The notes beneath the pieces are model-generated. The model was not told the origin of the DNA. It saw only the letters and a program-made list of their open reading frames with translations, and did not search any database. A stretch of 62,713 bases of DNA from Acidobacteriota bacterium. Lineage in GTDB: Bacteria; Acidobacteriota; Terriglobia; Terriglobales; Acidobacteriaceae. Where the stretch lies: positions 1 through 62,713 of the forward strand of contig JABCZC010000027.1 of assembly GCA_013289875.1 (NCBI GenBank), read 5' to 3'. Positions 45,376-54,480 of this stretch are shown here, one piece after another. Numbering within the stretch: position 1 is the stretch's first letter; every line of letters begins with the position of its first letter. Both the position numbers and the translations under genes were made by a program.

Positions 45376-45771
45376 ATGGCAGATTTGGTTCAGTATTACG
45401 GAACGGGACGGCGCAAGTCGGCGATCGCTCGCGTGTTTTTGCGCCCCGGCAGCGGCAACTTCAAGGTCAATGAGAAGAGCCTTGAGACCTACTTCGTGAC
45501 CGAGCAGCAGAGGGTATCGGCGGTGCGTCCGCTCGCGCTCACCGAGTTGACGTCGACCTTCGACGTGGTCACGACGGTTAAAGGCGGCGGCGTAAGCGCG
45601 CAGGCTGATGCGGTCAAGATGGGCATCTCCCGTGCGCTGATCGAGTTCAATGCCGAGCTGCGCAAGACGCTGAAGACCGAAGGTCTGCTCTCGCGCGATG
45701 CTCGCGCCAAGGAGCGCAAGAAGTACGGGCAGAAGGGTGCTCGTAAGCGGTTCCAGTTCAGCAAGCGGTAG
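45376..45771 (+). CDS. rpsI: Ribosomal protein uS9
   Basis: The 131-residue small-subunit protein has [19 protein letters not shown] at the start, [20 protein letters not shown] in the middle and the basic tail [17 protein letters not shown] that reaches the P-site tRNA in ribosomes. It is cotranscribed with rplM. A hairpin repeat copy follows immediately after the stop. Confidence 0.97.
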   Translation: MADLVQYYGTGRRKSAIARVFLRPGSGNFKVNEKSLETYFVTEQQRVSAVRPLALTELTSTFDVVTTVKGGGVSAQADAVKMGISRALIEFNAELRKTLKTEGLLSRDARAKERKKYGQKGARKRFQFSKR

Positions 45772-45773
45772 TT

Positions 45774-45810
45774 GGTTTCCCGCGTCTCAGAATCGAGACG
45801 TGGGGCACCC
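45774..45810 (+). repeat. Hairpin repeat family, copy B
   Basis: GGTTTCCC, then CGTCTC-AGAATC-GAGACG, then TGGGGCACCC. The six-base arms pair perfectly. It begins two bases after the rpsI stop codon. Confidence 0.8.
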
Positions 45811-45904
45811 AGTTTTGCATCTTGTTTTAGGTAGTTAAATTTTCCCAAGAGGGAATCAATCCCGGCACTCAAACCGCCGGGATGCAATCCACAGAGGAGG
45901 CTGT

Positions 45905-46816
45905 TTGGCCACGATCACTATGAAGGAGCTGCTCGAGGCGGGTGTTCACTTCGGGCATCAGACGAAGCGCTGGGATCCGCGGATGAAGGAATACATCTTC
46001 GGCGAGCGCAACGGCATTTACATCATCGACCTGCAAAAAACCCTCAAGATGTTCAAGGAGGCCAGCAAGTACGTTACGGACTTGACGGCTTCGGGCAAGG
46101 TCATCCTGTTTGTCGGCACCAAGCGGCAGGCGCAGGATGCCATCGCTGAAGAGGCGACCCGTTGCGGCATGTTCTACATCAACCAGCGCTGGCTGGGTGG
46201 ACTGCTAACGAACTGGGTGACGGTGCAGAAGTCGGTGAAGCGCCTTCAGGAACTCGACGATATGGCTACAGACGGCCGCTACGATCTGCTGACCAAGAAA
46301 GAAGTCATCAAGCTGGAGCGGGAGCGCAAGCACCTGCAGGCCAATCTGGCTGGCATCAAGAACATGCGCCGGCTGCCCGACGCGCTCTTCATTGTGGATT
46401 CGAACAACGAAGCCATTGCCGTGAAGGAAGCCCGCAAGCTGGGTATTCCGGTAGTCGCAGTGGTCGACACGAATTGCGATCCCACGGTGGTCGACATGGT
46501 GATTCCGGGCAACGATGACGCCCTGCGCGCCATCCGGCTGTTCACCTCGAAGATCTCCGATTCGGTGATCGAGGGTGTACAGATGGCTGGCAACAAGCAA
46601 AATGCCGAGATCGCCGGAGTGACTGCCGATTCACAGGTTGAGCTCCAGGCTGCGGCTGCCGATGGCGAAGGGGCCACGCCGGTGGTTGCGGCGGAAGATC
46701 CGGCTGCCGAAACCGAGGTTGTCGACCTGGAAGCGGTCTTGGGCGGAGGGATTCGGAAGGCTCCGGCGGTGGTTGCAGCTCTGGAAGAGGCCGAGGCGGC
46801 GGAAAGCAGCTATTAG
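45905..46816 (+). CDS. rpsB: Ribosomal protein uS2
   Basis: The 303-residue protein starts with TTG, preceded by AGGAGG, giving the conserved N terminus [40 protein letters not shown] and [20 protein letters not shown] are typical S2 motifs. It is longer than the usual 240-260 residues because of an Ala/Glu-rich tail (from about residue 235). S2 is needed for binding of S1 and mRNA on the small subunit. A terminator-like hairpin follows, separating it from tsf. Confidence 0.97.
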   Translation: MATITMKELLEAGVHFGHQTKRWDPRMKEYIFGERNGIYIIDLQKTLKMFKEASKYVTDLTASGKVILFVGTKRQAQDAIAEEATRCGMFYINQRWLGGLLTNWVTVQKSVKRLQELDDMATDGRYDLLTKKEVIKLERERKHLQANLAGIKNMRRLPDALFIVDSNNEAIAVKEARKLGIPVVAVVDTNCDPTVVDMVIPGNDDALRAIRLFTSKISDSVIEGVQMAGNKQNAEIAGVTADSQVELQAAAADGEGATPVVAAEDPAAETEVVDLEAVLGGGIRKAPAVVAALEEAEAAESSY

Positions 46817-46849
46817 ACTTTGCGCGGTTCAACCGCTGGGAAGTTGAGG

Positions 46850-46888
46850 AAGCGTGGCTGCGTTGAAGAAACGGCCACGCTTTCTTTC
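46850..46888 (+). terminator. Intrinsic terminator or attenuator between rpsB and tsf
   Basis: The arms AAGCGTGGC (46850-46858) and GCCACGCTT (46874-46882) pair, followed by TCTTTCT. It lies 33 bases after rpsB. Partial termination here would lower tsf relative to rpsB. Confidence 0.75.
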
Positions 46889-46904
46889 TGCCCGGAAGTT
46901 TGTC

Positions 46905-46941
46905 GGTTTCCCACGTCTGAGAATCCGGACGTGGGGCACCC
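46905..46941 (+). repeat. Hairpin repeat family, copy C
   Basis: GGTTTC, then the arms CCCACGTC (46909-46917 region) and GACGTGGG around TGAGAATCCG, then GCACCC. The eight-base arms pair perfectly. It lies between rpsB and tsf. Confidence 0.8.
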
Positions 46942-47015
46942 GCTTTCACGGGCTATTTACAAGCCGCGCGGCGGCATTTGTGGGATTCTAAAACATGAAG
47001 GAATGGGTATAAGGA

Positions 47016-47672
47016 ATGTCAACGGTGACTGAAAAAATCGATGCGAAACAGGTAAAGCAACTGCGCGACAGCTCGGGCGCGCCCATGGGCGATTGTCTGA
47101 AGGCGTTGCAGGAGTCGAAGGGCAACATCGAAGATGCTTTCGTTATCCTGCGCAAGCGGGGGATGGCGTCGGCCGCGAAGAAGGCTTCGCGCACCACCAA
47201 TGAGGGCGCGGTGGGCACCTACATCCACGCTGGCGGCAAGATTGGTGTGCTGCTCGAAGTGAACTGCGAGAGCGATTTTGTGGCGCGCACGGCTGATTTC
47301 CAGGAGCTGCTGAAGGACATCGCCATGCACATCGCGGCGACCGACCCACGCTACATCCGCCGCGAGGACGTGACCGCCGAGGATCTGGAGCGCGAGAAGG
47401 ATATCTATCGCGCGCAGGCCGCGGCGACGGGCAAGCCGGCTCCGGTGATCGAGAAGATCGTCGAGGGCAAGATGAGCAAGTTCTATGAAGAGGTCTGCCT
47501 GCTCGAACAGCCCTTCATCAAGGAGCAGACGCTGGCCATCAGGGACCTAATTGCGACGAAGGTCGGCAAGCTGGGCGAGAACATCACGGTTCGCCGCTTT
47601 GCGCGTTTCAAGGTCGGCGATCCGAACTGGACCGTAGCGCAGGTGAAGACGACGGAAGAAACACAGTCGTAA
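47016..47672 (+). CDS. tsf: Elongation factor Ts
   Basis: EF-Ts recycles EF-Tu by exchanging GDP for GTP. The 218-residue protein is the short form found in many phyla. It has the UBA-like N-terminal domain (VKQLRDSSGAPMGDCLKALQ, then ESKGNIEDAFVILRKRG), followed by VLLEVNCESDFVARTADFQE, the core contact with EF-Tu. The end is VRRFARFKVGD. The ATG at 47016 matches the family start. It is followed by a strong terminator instead of the usual pyrH, which is 11.3 kb further on. Confidence 0.97.
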   Translation: MSTVTEKIDAKQVKQLRDSSGAPMGDCLKALQESKGNIEDAFVILRKRGMASAAKKASRTTNEGAVGTYIHAGGKIGVLLEVNCESDFVARTADFQELLKDIAMHIAATDPRYIRREDVTAEDLEREKDIYRAQAAATGKPAPVIEKIVEGKMSKFYEEVCLLEQPFIKEQTLAIRDLIATKVGKLGENITVRRFARFKVGDPNWTVAQVKTTEETQS

Positions 47673-47693
47673 CGCTAAAGCCAATTAAGCCAG

Positions 47694-47725
47694 AAAGCCC
47701 GGGATTTGCTCCCGGGCTTTTCTTT
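47694..47725 (+). terminator. Intrinsic terminator after tsf
   Basis: The arms AAAGCCCGGG (47694-47703) and CCCGGGCTTT (47711-47720) pair perfectly, followed by TCTTTT. It closes the tsf transcript and could also end the small minus-strand gene at 47731. Confidence 0.92.
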
Positions 47726-47730
47726 TCGTC

Positions 47731-47853
47731 TCAGGCCTGACCGGGAGGTTTCGCGTTCGAAATCCATTCCTCACGCTTGCGGCCGGGCTCGACCTTCGGT
47801 TTAGGTTTGGGCTTCTTCTTTTCTTCTTTCTTTCCTTTGTCTTTGCTTCCCAT
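47731..47853 (-). CDS. Very small Lys/Pro-rich protein
   Basis: The product is 40 residues, MGSKDKGKKEEKKKPKPKPK followed by VEPGRKREEWISNAKPPGQA. The charge pattern is strongly biased and there is no secretion signal. Small Lys-rich proteins of this kind occur in Acidobacteriota; the function is unknown. The in-frame extension to 47949 has no protein character. The size makes it uncertain, but the non-random Lys/Pro repeats favour a real gene. Confidence 0.5.
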   Translation of the reverse strand: MGSKDKGKKEEKKKPKPKPKVEPGRKREEWISNAKPPGQA

Positions 47854-47907
47854 GCGGATTAGTTTATAGCAGGGCAGAGGTTTGTGCGGAGTAAGCAGGA
47901 GCGGCGA

Positions 47908-48753
47908 ATGGATTTTTCTGCGCGGCGGGCGGCATTTCGGAAACTGCATGAGAGCGGATGTTTTGTGATTCCCAATCCGTGGGACACGGGCACGGCGCGG
48001 TATTTGAAGGGGCTGGGATTCAAGGCACTGGCGACGACCAGTTCAGGTTTTGCGTTTTCTCGCGGACTTCCGGATGGTGAGGCAGGGGCCTCGCGTGATG
48101 CGGCCTTGGAGCACATCGCCGAGATCGTAGCGGCAGTCGATCTGCCAGTAAACGCCGACTTCCAGTCGGGCTACGGAGATAAGCCCGAGGACGTTGCCGA
48201 GAGCGTCCGGCGCTGCGTCCAGACCGGAGTCGCCGGCCTGTCGATTGAGGACCGCGCGGGCGGCCAGGAGAAGGCTCTGTATGAATTGCCTTTAGCAGTT
48301 GAACGGGTAAAGGCGGCACGTGCGGCGATCGATTTGTCGGGTGCAGATGTAATGCTGACGGCGCGGGCGGAGTGCTTTCTGGTGGGACATCCAGACCCGC
48401 TGCGCGAGGCCATCACGCGTTTACAGGCTTATACCGAGGCGGGTGCGGATGTGCTGTATGCCCCGGGGCCAACTGACCGTGAGCAAATTGAGACAATCGT
48501 GAAGGCGGTGAACCCTAAGCCGGTGAACGTGCTGATGCACGCGAGCAACGGCCTGCGGGTCGCCGATCTTGCTGCGATTGGTGTGCGGCGAATCAGCGTC
48601 GGGTCATCGCTTGCGCGCGCGGCGTGGACGGGGTTTATCCGCGCAGCAAGGTTGATCGCGGAAGAAGGAAGCTTTGCGGGTTTCGAAGGATTGGTTTCGG
48701 GTGGAGAGTTGAACCACTTTTTTCAGAAGGCGGCGACTTCTGAAGTCTCGTAA
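47908..48753 (+). CDS. Isocitrate lyase/PEP mutase superfamily protein
   Basis: The 281-residue TIM-barrel protein has FRKLHESGCFVIPNPWDTGT at the start, SSGFAFSRGLPDGE, then NADFQSGYGDKPEDV (the metal-binding Asp-rich loop) and GLSIEDRAG in place of the isocitrate-lyase signature. GADVLYAPGPTDREQI completes the barrel. Members with this layout cleave or rearrange carbon-phosphorus or carbon-carbon bonds of small 2-oxoacid-like substrates, such as oxaloacetate or methylisocitrate analogues; the exact reaction is unknown. The start at 47908 has GGAG upstream. Confidence 0.88.
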   Translation: MDFSARRAAFRKLHESGCFVIPNPWDTGTARYLKGLGFKALATTSSGFAFSRGLPDGEAGASRDAALEHIAEIVAAVDLPVNADFQSGYGDKPEDVAESVRRCVQTGVAGLSIEDRAGGQEKALYELPLAVERVKAARAAIDLSGADVMLTARAECFLVGHPDPLREAITRLQAYTEAGADVLYAPGPTDREQIETIVKAVNPKPVNVLMHASNGLRVADLAAIGVRRISVGSSLARAAWTGFIRAARLIAEEGSFAGFEGLVSGGELNHFFQKAATSEVS

Positions 48754-48847
48754 TCTCGTAATCCCACCGTTTCTTGAGACGCCAATCTCTCAAAGAGATT
48801 CGCGAATGTATCAAGAGAAGTGACTGTTGTAGATGACAGCGTCCAGC

Positions 48848-49213
48848 TCAGGGTAGCTTGTCGAAGAAAAGATAAAGGGCCTCAATCCGGCCGTCCCGGG
48901 CAATGATGAAATCAGTCCCAGCATAGGCCGGCGCCGCGCCAGGGCTGCCCGATACCCATGGCACCCGCCCGCCATTGCCCGATTCCTCGGGCTCGGCAAT
49001 TGGCTGATATTGAAAGTTAGGGTGAGTAGCCTTGATCGCGCCCGCGATGCGATCGATCTCGTCGCGGCCACGGTAGATGCCCTTGCTGGGATCGTAGAAC
49101 ACGCAATCTTCGCTGTAGATCTCGTCAATGGCTGCGCGCCGACGCGCGGGATCGATTTCACCGAAAACGTCGCGAAGATTGCGGATCAACAAGGTGGATA
49201 TGCTGTGGGACAT
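48848..49213 (-). CDS. NTF2-like (SnoaL-type) protein
   Basis: The 121-residue protein has the cone-like NTF2 fold: IDPARRRAAIDEIYSEDCVF, then YDPSKGIYRGRDEIDRIAGA, and DFIIARDGRIEALYLFFDKL. Members include isomerases, dehydratases and small regulators; no catalytic residue set is diagnostic here. The ATG pair at 49213/49219 fits the family start; the frame upstream lacks family-like sequence. It is the last gene of a minus-strand pair with the following GNAT gene. Confidence 0.85.
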   Translation of the reverse strand: MSHSISTLLIRNLRDVFGEIDPARRRAAIDEIYSEDCVFYDPSKGIYRGRDEIDRIAGAIKATHPNFQYQPIAEPEESGNGGRVPWVSGSPGAAPAYAGTDFIIARDGRIEALYLFFDKLP

Positions 49214-49283
49214 GATCATGTGATTCTGGTTGGCGCGTGTATGGTGCAAGTTTTTCATTGGCCGGGAAAGATGGCGGTCGCAA

Positions 49284-49730
49284 TTATGTAGCCCGCCGCA
49301 TGCGGTAATGATGAGCAGATTCGTCCGTAAGGACGAATCCCAGGCGGGCATAGAAGGAACGCGCAGCCGTATTCACTTTCAAAACAGAGAGGACAAGCCC
49401 GCGCTTGCGGGCAAGCGCGTCTTCAACCAATTGCCCCATAAGGACAGTACCTAGACCGTGTCTTTGATGCACGGGCGCTATGCAGAGCGTATGCAGCTCA
49501 ATGTCCTGTCCACGTTCAATTGTCATAAAAAAGCCGACGCGCATACCTTCATGCTCGACGATCCGCGTGTGTGGAAGCTGCAGCTGTTCGTGGAACTGTG
49601 CCTGCTCTTTGGCTTCATTCCAATACCCACGTGTCGCCGTGATGTGAGTCTGCATGGCGCGTAAGAACACATCAGTCATGAAACAAACATCGTCATCGGT
49701 TGCGTGACGTATCGCTACCAGCCCCGGCAT
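49284..49730 (-). CDS. GNAT family N-acetyltransferase
   Basis: The 148-residue protein has the acetyl-CoA loop in IAPVHQRHGLGTVLMGQLVE (Q-R-H-G-L-G) and the usual LKVNTAARSFYARLGFVLTD near the end. The substrate is unknown. The ATG at 49730 is 17 bases from the permease-peptidase gene's end, so the two may be in one transcript. Confidence 0.9.
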   Translation of the reverse strand: MPGLVAIRHATDDDVCFMTDVFLRAMQTHITATRGYWNEAKEQAQFHEQLQLPHTRIVEHEGMRVGFFMTIERGQDIELHTLCIAPVHQRHGLGTVLMGQLVEDALARKRGLVLSVLKVNTAARSFYARLGFVLTDESAHHYRMRRAT

Positions 49731-49747
49731 ATTTGTAATGCAGATGA

Positions 49748-52700
49748 TTACATTTTGCTCACGTCGATCATGTTATCCTCTGGATTACGATCGATGAGCT
49801 TGTTATAGGGGTCGATGCCCGCCCGCGTAGGCTTCTGATCGACGATGAATTCGATCGTCGAGTCGTTCTTCGTAATCCACTGCTTTTCGACGTGGATCGG
49901 CTGTTCATGGTCCTTCTTGCCCGAGAACACCCCCACTTCGATCAGATCATGTAACGGCACTTCGGTCTCCACGCCATCACCGTTGGCCTTGAGCTTGCGC
50001 GACCTCACAGTAAGCACGACTTTGTATTTGTGATCGGGCGTCTCCTGCCAGGTGGCGGATACGGCGCGGTTGTCGTAAAGCGTGATGCTTTCGAACATAT
50101 CGGTGATGAGGTATTGAAGATCGGGCGGCGTGGCATCTCGCAGAGCGGCAACGAAGCCGCGCGTGTCGGGATAGGTCGTCTTGCTGTAGCGGTTCTGCTG
50201 GAGAAAGCTGCCCAGCGCTGCATTCAGCTTGTCTTCGCCGATGTAATCGCTCAGGGCATATAGCACCAGCGATCCTTTTTGATACCAGACATACGGTTCG
50301 TTCTGCACCAGCACGAGCGGGGGCTCGTGACGGACTTCGCCGGCACGTCCGCGCAGATAGCCGTCGAGCTCGTACTTGAGGAAGCGGCGCATCTGGGCGT
50401 CGCCATACTGGTGCTGCATCACGCGCAGGGCGGAGTACTCTGCGAGGCTCTCCGACATCATGTTTGAGCCCTGCACGTTGGCGCCGATCAATTGATGTCC
50501 CCACCATTGGTGGGCGAGTTCGTGCGCGGTCACGAAGTACGTGAAGTCGATGTCATCGGGCTTCTTGAGGCGGCCAATGAAGCCCATGTCCTCGGAGTAG
50601 GGGACGGTGTTTGGGAAAGACTGGGCGAACTGGCGGTAGCGGGGAAATTCAAGAATGCGGTACTGCTGGAACTGGTAAGGGCTGTAGTTCACGGTGTAGT
50701 AGCCGAGGCCGCGCTTGGAGGACGACAGCATTTTGTCGAGGACATAGGTATGTTGCGGAGAGTAGTAGATCTCGAGATTCACGTCCTGCCATTTATCGCG
50801 TTTGATCGTGTAGCGTCCGGACAGGTAGGAGAAGAAGTCGTTAATCTCGGTCGAACCCATGCTGTACTCGTAGTAGTTGCGGCCATCCTGTGTCCATTGG
50901 CGCTGAAGGTAGCCGGGTGAGATCGCCATTTGATTCCCGGAGGTGCTGACTACAGTGTGGTAGCTAACCCATTCCGAGTCGGGCCGAAAGAGATTCGTCT
51001 TCGAATAGTAGGGATCGCCCCGCGGCGCCATCTCTTCATATGCTCCTAGCTTTTCTTCTCTGCGGCGGACGGGGTTGTTGATTTCTACGCCGCGGTTATA
51101 GCCGAGATAGGGAAAGTAATCCGAATCGAAGAAGGTACCGTTATAGGCGAATTCCGCGCGCTCTCCTCCATCCTTGAAACCATGCGAAGTGTAGGAGCAA
51201 CGAAAGTTCATGCGCATCTTGTCCCCGGGCGCGAGCGGTTCCGCGAGGTGATAGATGGAATACCAGTGCTTCTTGTCGTCGAGCACCTGTTGCGCCGGGC
51301 GGTCGAAGTGGATCTCGTCGATCGAGTCGCGTTGACCGGTGATGTGAATGTCGGAGATGGGCTGCGCGGTGTTGTTCTGAAGAACGTACCAGCCGGTTGC
51401 TGAGAAAGACCGCCGCTCGGGGTAAATGTTGACCGTGGTATCGACGGCGATGACCTTGGGCAGCGGCTGCTTCTCGTATTTCTTGTAAAGCTTTTCGTAG
51501 TCGGCCTGGAGCTGGCGCCTCTGTTTCGCAGTCTGGAATTGATTGAGGCGGTGGGTGTTGTAGTAGAACCACCCTCCGCTGCCGAGGACCAGGGCAAACA
51601 GCACAATGGCGGCCGGCAGAACCGCGGGCAGCCGTTCGGCAGCGATGTGGAAGCGCGCCTTCCAGGAGTAGTCGCTGCCGCGCCGCGCCATCAGAATACC
51701 GACAACGCCGAGCAGGCCGCCCCAAGCCAGCCAGTAAGTGAGCGACCAGAAGAGCGCGGGTGCGAAGTGGCCGTAGCCGTTCATATCGGAGTAGGTGTAG
51801 GGCGTGACTTCGCCGTACAGTACGAGGCGGTTCTCAAAGCCGTAACGGTAAAGCACCGGGATGAGAATGAAGAAGCCGATCACGATGCCATGCCCCAGAA
51901 ACTTGTTCGGCACCAGCGTTTGCACGCACAGCGCGAGCAGTGCGTAGATGAGGACCTCGGCAAAGGTAATAAGGTAGAGTTCCTTGAAATACTGCAGGAA
52001 CTCGTAGTGGTAATACCCCTGGATTGTCTGCGAGAAGATGGCGCAGAACAACACGATGGTCAGCAGGATCAGCTCAACCAGGGCGAGCGAGCAGAATTTG
52101 CTTAGCCAGTCGATCCATTCGCGCATAGGCAGCGAGTCGTGAATCTGCTCAAAGCTGGTGTCGCGCTCTCGCCATATCAACTCGCCGGCATAGATCGTGG
52201 ACACAATGATGAAAAACACAATAGCGCTGCCTTCAACCGCCTGCAGCATGAGATAGGTCACAGGCCACACGTCGCGGTCCTGGAAGTGGCCGGCGAAGTG
52301 TCCGTTGATGAGAACGTAGGCGATCATGACCAGCGCGATCGCCCAGAAGATGATTTCGCGGACGATATTGCGCATGCGCATGCGCGTCAACGTGACGAAT
52401 TGCAGCCAGGCAGTGCGAGCGCCGAAGTACTGATGCACGCGAGGCAGCGAGACACCGAAGAGCGGACGTGGCGGACGGGCTTCCTCCTGTTCGACCTTCT
52501 TCTTTTTGCGGGAGACGCGCGCGGTGAGCGCTTCGGCAGACATGGGGAAGAAGATCCAGGTAATGGCCAGCGAGAGAAGGCCGATGCCTATCCACACCAC
52601 GCGGTTCCAGAGGAACATGCCGGCCCAGGCTGGCGTGAGGGTATTTTGCTCAACCACGGTCCAGTAGCGCGTGATGCTGTCGAGGAGAAGAATGCCCAGC

Positions 52701-53332
52701 GGATCGAAGACAGAGGGCCAGAATCGATCGAGGCTCCGCGCCTGGATAACCGAGACGAGAAGGATGAGGTAGATGACAAAAAGAACGACGCCTTGCAGAT
52801 AAACGGTGATGATCTTGCGCGTAAGTGCGGCCACTGCGAAGAAAAGGCTGCCGAGAAAGAAGACCTGGACGGCGACGATCGAAAAATACAGTTTCGCGAA
52901 CATTGCAAGATGAATCGGTCCGATGCGGGTGTGGTCCGCCCAGGGTGCGAAGGAGCCGGCGATCTCGCCAAGTGGCAGGCCGGTGAAGATGATCAGTGTG
53001 ATGACGAGCGAGCCCGCCCAGCGTCCGCCAAGGTACGCGAGCTTGGAGATGGGCTTGGTAAAGACCATCTGGTAGGTGTCACGCTGGAAGTCGCGCAGAA
53101 TCGACGGCCCGAAGATGGCCGCCATGATGATCATGCCGAAGGCGGAAAGCTGCAGGAAGTACTGCATCGTGGCATAAGGGCCATTCAGCAGGACTTTGCC
53201 CGCGCCGACAGGACCCCAGTCTTCCGCGGCGACCGAGAAAAAGACCATCAGGAACCACAGGGCAAAGTAGACGTAGGTCGAGAGGCTCTTAATCCGCAGC
53301 TTCAACTCAAACAGGAAAAAATCCAGAAACAT
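49748..53332 (-). CDS. ABC-2 permease fused to a M1-type metallopeptidase domain
   Basis: The 1194-residue protein joins two membrane blocks (about residues 20-280 and 310-560, several helices each) and a further helix near 585-605 to a large soluble part (about 650-1194). The soluble part resembles M1 peptidases: HELAHQWWG at 937-945 and a Glu in MSESLAEYSAL at 961. The HExxH-to-Glu spacing is one residue longer than the usual 18. The GxMEN exopeptidase motif is not visible, so aminopeptidase activity is uncertain. The ABC ATPase (53354-54247) ends 21 bases upstream, and together they form a complete exporter. Fusions of this kind occur in Bacteroidota and Acidobacteriota but their substrate is unknown. 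Confidence 0.9.
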   Translation of the reverse strand: MFLDFFLFELKLRIKSLSTYVYFALWFLMVFFSVAAEDWGPVGAGKVLLNGPYATMQYFLQLSAFGMIIMAAIFGPSILRDFQRDTYQMVFTKPISKLAYLGGRWAGSLVITLIIFTGLPLGEIAGSFAPWADHTRIGPIHLAMFAKLYFSIVAVQVFFLGSLFFAVAALTRKIITVYLQGVVLFVIYLILLVSVIQARSLDRFWPSVFDPLGILLLDSITRYWTVVEQNTLTPAWAGMFLWNRVVWIGIGLLSLAITWIFFPMSAEALTARVSRKKKKVEQEEARPPRPLFGVSLPRVHQYFGARTAWLQFVTLTRMRMRNIVREIIFWAIALVMIAYVLINGHFAGHFQDRDVWPVTYLMLQAVEGSAIVFFIIVSTIYAGELIWRERDTSFEQIHDSLPMREWIDWLSKFCSLALVELILLTIVLFCAIFSQTIQGYYHYEFLQYFKELYLITFAEVLIYALLALCVQTLVPNKFLGHGIVIGFFILIPVLYRYGFENRLVLYGEVTPYTYSDMNGYGHFAPALFWSLTYWLAWGGLLGVVGILMARRGSDYSWKARFHIAAERLPAVLPAAIVLFALVLGSGGWFYYNTHRLNQFQTAKQRRQLQADYEKLYKKYEKQPLPKVIAVDTTVNIYPERRSFSATGWYVLQNNTAQPISDIHITGQRDSIDEIHFDRPAQQVLDDKKHWYSIYHLAEPLAPGDKMRMNFRCSYTSHGFKDGGERAEFAYNGTFFDSDYFPYLGYNRGVEINNPVRRREEKLGAYEEMAPRGDPYYSKTNLFRPDSEWVSYHTVVSTSGNQMAISPGYLQRQWTQDGRNYYEYSMGSTEINDFFSYLSGRYTIKRDKWQDVNLEIYYSPQHTYVLDKMLSSSKRGLGYYTVNYSPYQFQQYRILEFPRYRQFAQSFPNTVPYSEDMGFIGRLKKPDDIDFTYFVTAHELAHQWWGHQLIGANVQGSNMMSESLAEYSALRVMQHQYGDAQMRRFLKYELDGYLRGRAGEVRHEPPLVLVQNEPYVWYQKGSLVLYALSDYIGEDKLNAALGSFLQQNRYSKTTYPDTRGFVAALRDATPPDLQYLITDMFESITLYDNRAVSATWQETPDHKYKVVLTVRSRKLKANGDGVETEVPLHDLIEVGVFSGKKDHEQPIHVEKQWITKNDSTIEFIVDQKPTRAGIDPYNKLIDRNPEDNMIDVSKM

Positions 53333-53353
53333 GTCGGCTCTCCTTCCTCGCGC

Positions 53354-54247
53354 TCAGTTGACCTTCTGGCTTGCTGTGTGTCGTTCCATGTTAAGGAAGT
53401 AGACGTCTTCGAGGTTCGCGTCGACAGGGCGGAAGCCGCTGCCGGGATCGGTCTCAGAGTAGACACGGACTTCGTGAGCGCCGCCGAGCAATTGCACGGA
53501 TACGATCTGCAGCTGTGCCTCGAGAGTCGTGAGCTCGCTTTCGTCGGTGACCAGCTTGCTCCAGATGCGGCTGCCGAGGGTTTCGAGAGCTTCGGCAGGA
53601 GCGCCCTCGAGCAGAAGCTCTCCGTTGCTGATGATCGCCATGCGGTTGCACAGCTCGCGGACATCTTCGACGATATGCGTCGAGAGGATAACGATGACGT
53701 CGCGGCCAATGGAGCTGAGCAGGTTCAGGAAGCGGTGGCGCTCGGCGGGGTCAAGGCCTGCCGTGGGTTCGTCGACGATGATCAGCTTGGGGTTTGCCAG
53801 CAGCGCCTGGGCAATGCCGAAGCGCTGCTTCATGCCTCCCGAATAGGTGCTGAGCGCCTTCTTGCGGGCGTCCCAAAGATTGGTCTGGTTGAGCAGCGCC
53901 TCGACCATCGCTTTTCGTTCGCCGGCGTTCGTGACGCCTTTCATCACAGCGAGGTGGCTGAGCATGTCGAGCCCGGAGATTTTTGGGTAGACGCCAAACT
54001 CCTGCGGCAGATAACCAAGCAGGCGGCGTACGGTCTCCTTCTGTTTGACGACATTGATGTTATCCAGCCAGATTTCACCGGAGTCGGGTTCCTGGAGTGT
54101 GGCGATCGTACGCATAAGCGTGCTTTTACCCGCTCCGTTAGGGCCAAGAAGGCCGAACATGTTATTGCCAATAGTGAGGTTAAGGTCTTTGAGCGCCTGC
54201 ACGCCGTTGGAATAGGTCTTCGACAATCCGGTAATCGTCAGTGGCAC
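53354..54247 (-). CDS. ABC transporter ATP-binding protein
   Basis: The 297-residue ATPase has Walker A GPNGAGKST, signature YSGGMKQRFGIAQA, Walker B LIIVDEPTAGLD and the switch His in LSTHIVEDV. A C-terminal extension (about 215-297, ESELTTLEAQLQIVSVQLLG) may contact the partner. The gene starts the pair with the permease-peptidase fusion, 21 bases apart. It is preceded by a strong bidirectional terminator separating it from the PfpI gene. Confidence 0.94.
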   Translation of the reverse strand: MPLTITGLSKTYSNGVQALKDLNLTIGNNMFGLLGPNGAGKSTLMRTIATLQEPDSGEIWLDNINVVKQKETVRRLLGYLPQEFGVYPKISGLDMLSHLAVMKGVTNAGERKAMVEALLNQTNLWDARKKALSTYSGGMKQRFGIAQALLANPKLIIVDEPTAGLDPAERHRFLNLLSSIGRDVIVILSTHIVEDVRELCNRMAIISNGELLLEGAPAEALETLGSRIWSKLVTDESELTTLEAQLQIVSVQLLGGAHEVRVYSETDPGSGFRPVDANLEDVYFLNMERHTASQKVN

Positions 54248-54389
54248 AGAAACTCTCCTGATATGCGCTGAAGATCAGCGCCGAAAGTGGTTAGAGTCGC
54301 AAAAACCGGGGATCGTTCTTGTGGTAGAAGTGTATACGCGCGGGCGCACAAAGGGTTCAGAAGAAAATCAGCGGCGCGCTCCAAAAGAA

Positions 54390-54416
54390 AAAGCGCGCCA
54401 GAACGGCGCGCTTTCT
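54390..54416. terminator. Bidirectional intrinsic terminator
   Basis: The arms AAAGCGCGCC (54390-54399) and GGCGCGCTTT (54405-54414) pair perfectly around AGAAC, with A-rich and T-rich flanks on both sides. It lies between the ABC ATPase and the PfpI gene. Confidence 0.85.
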
Positions 54417-54480
54417 TCGCACGGTGCGGCAAAGTTCGCCTTTCCGCGCGCAACATCGATGTTTTAGCGGCGCCCTCCGG

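Noticed and set aside
52139..54271. 710-codon open frame on the plus strand, opposite the permease-peptidase and ABC ATPase genes
   Set aside because: It is antisense to two well-supported genes with clear motifs. Its translation is compositionally biased and matches no family pattern.
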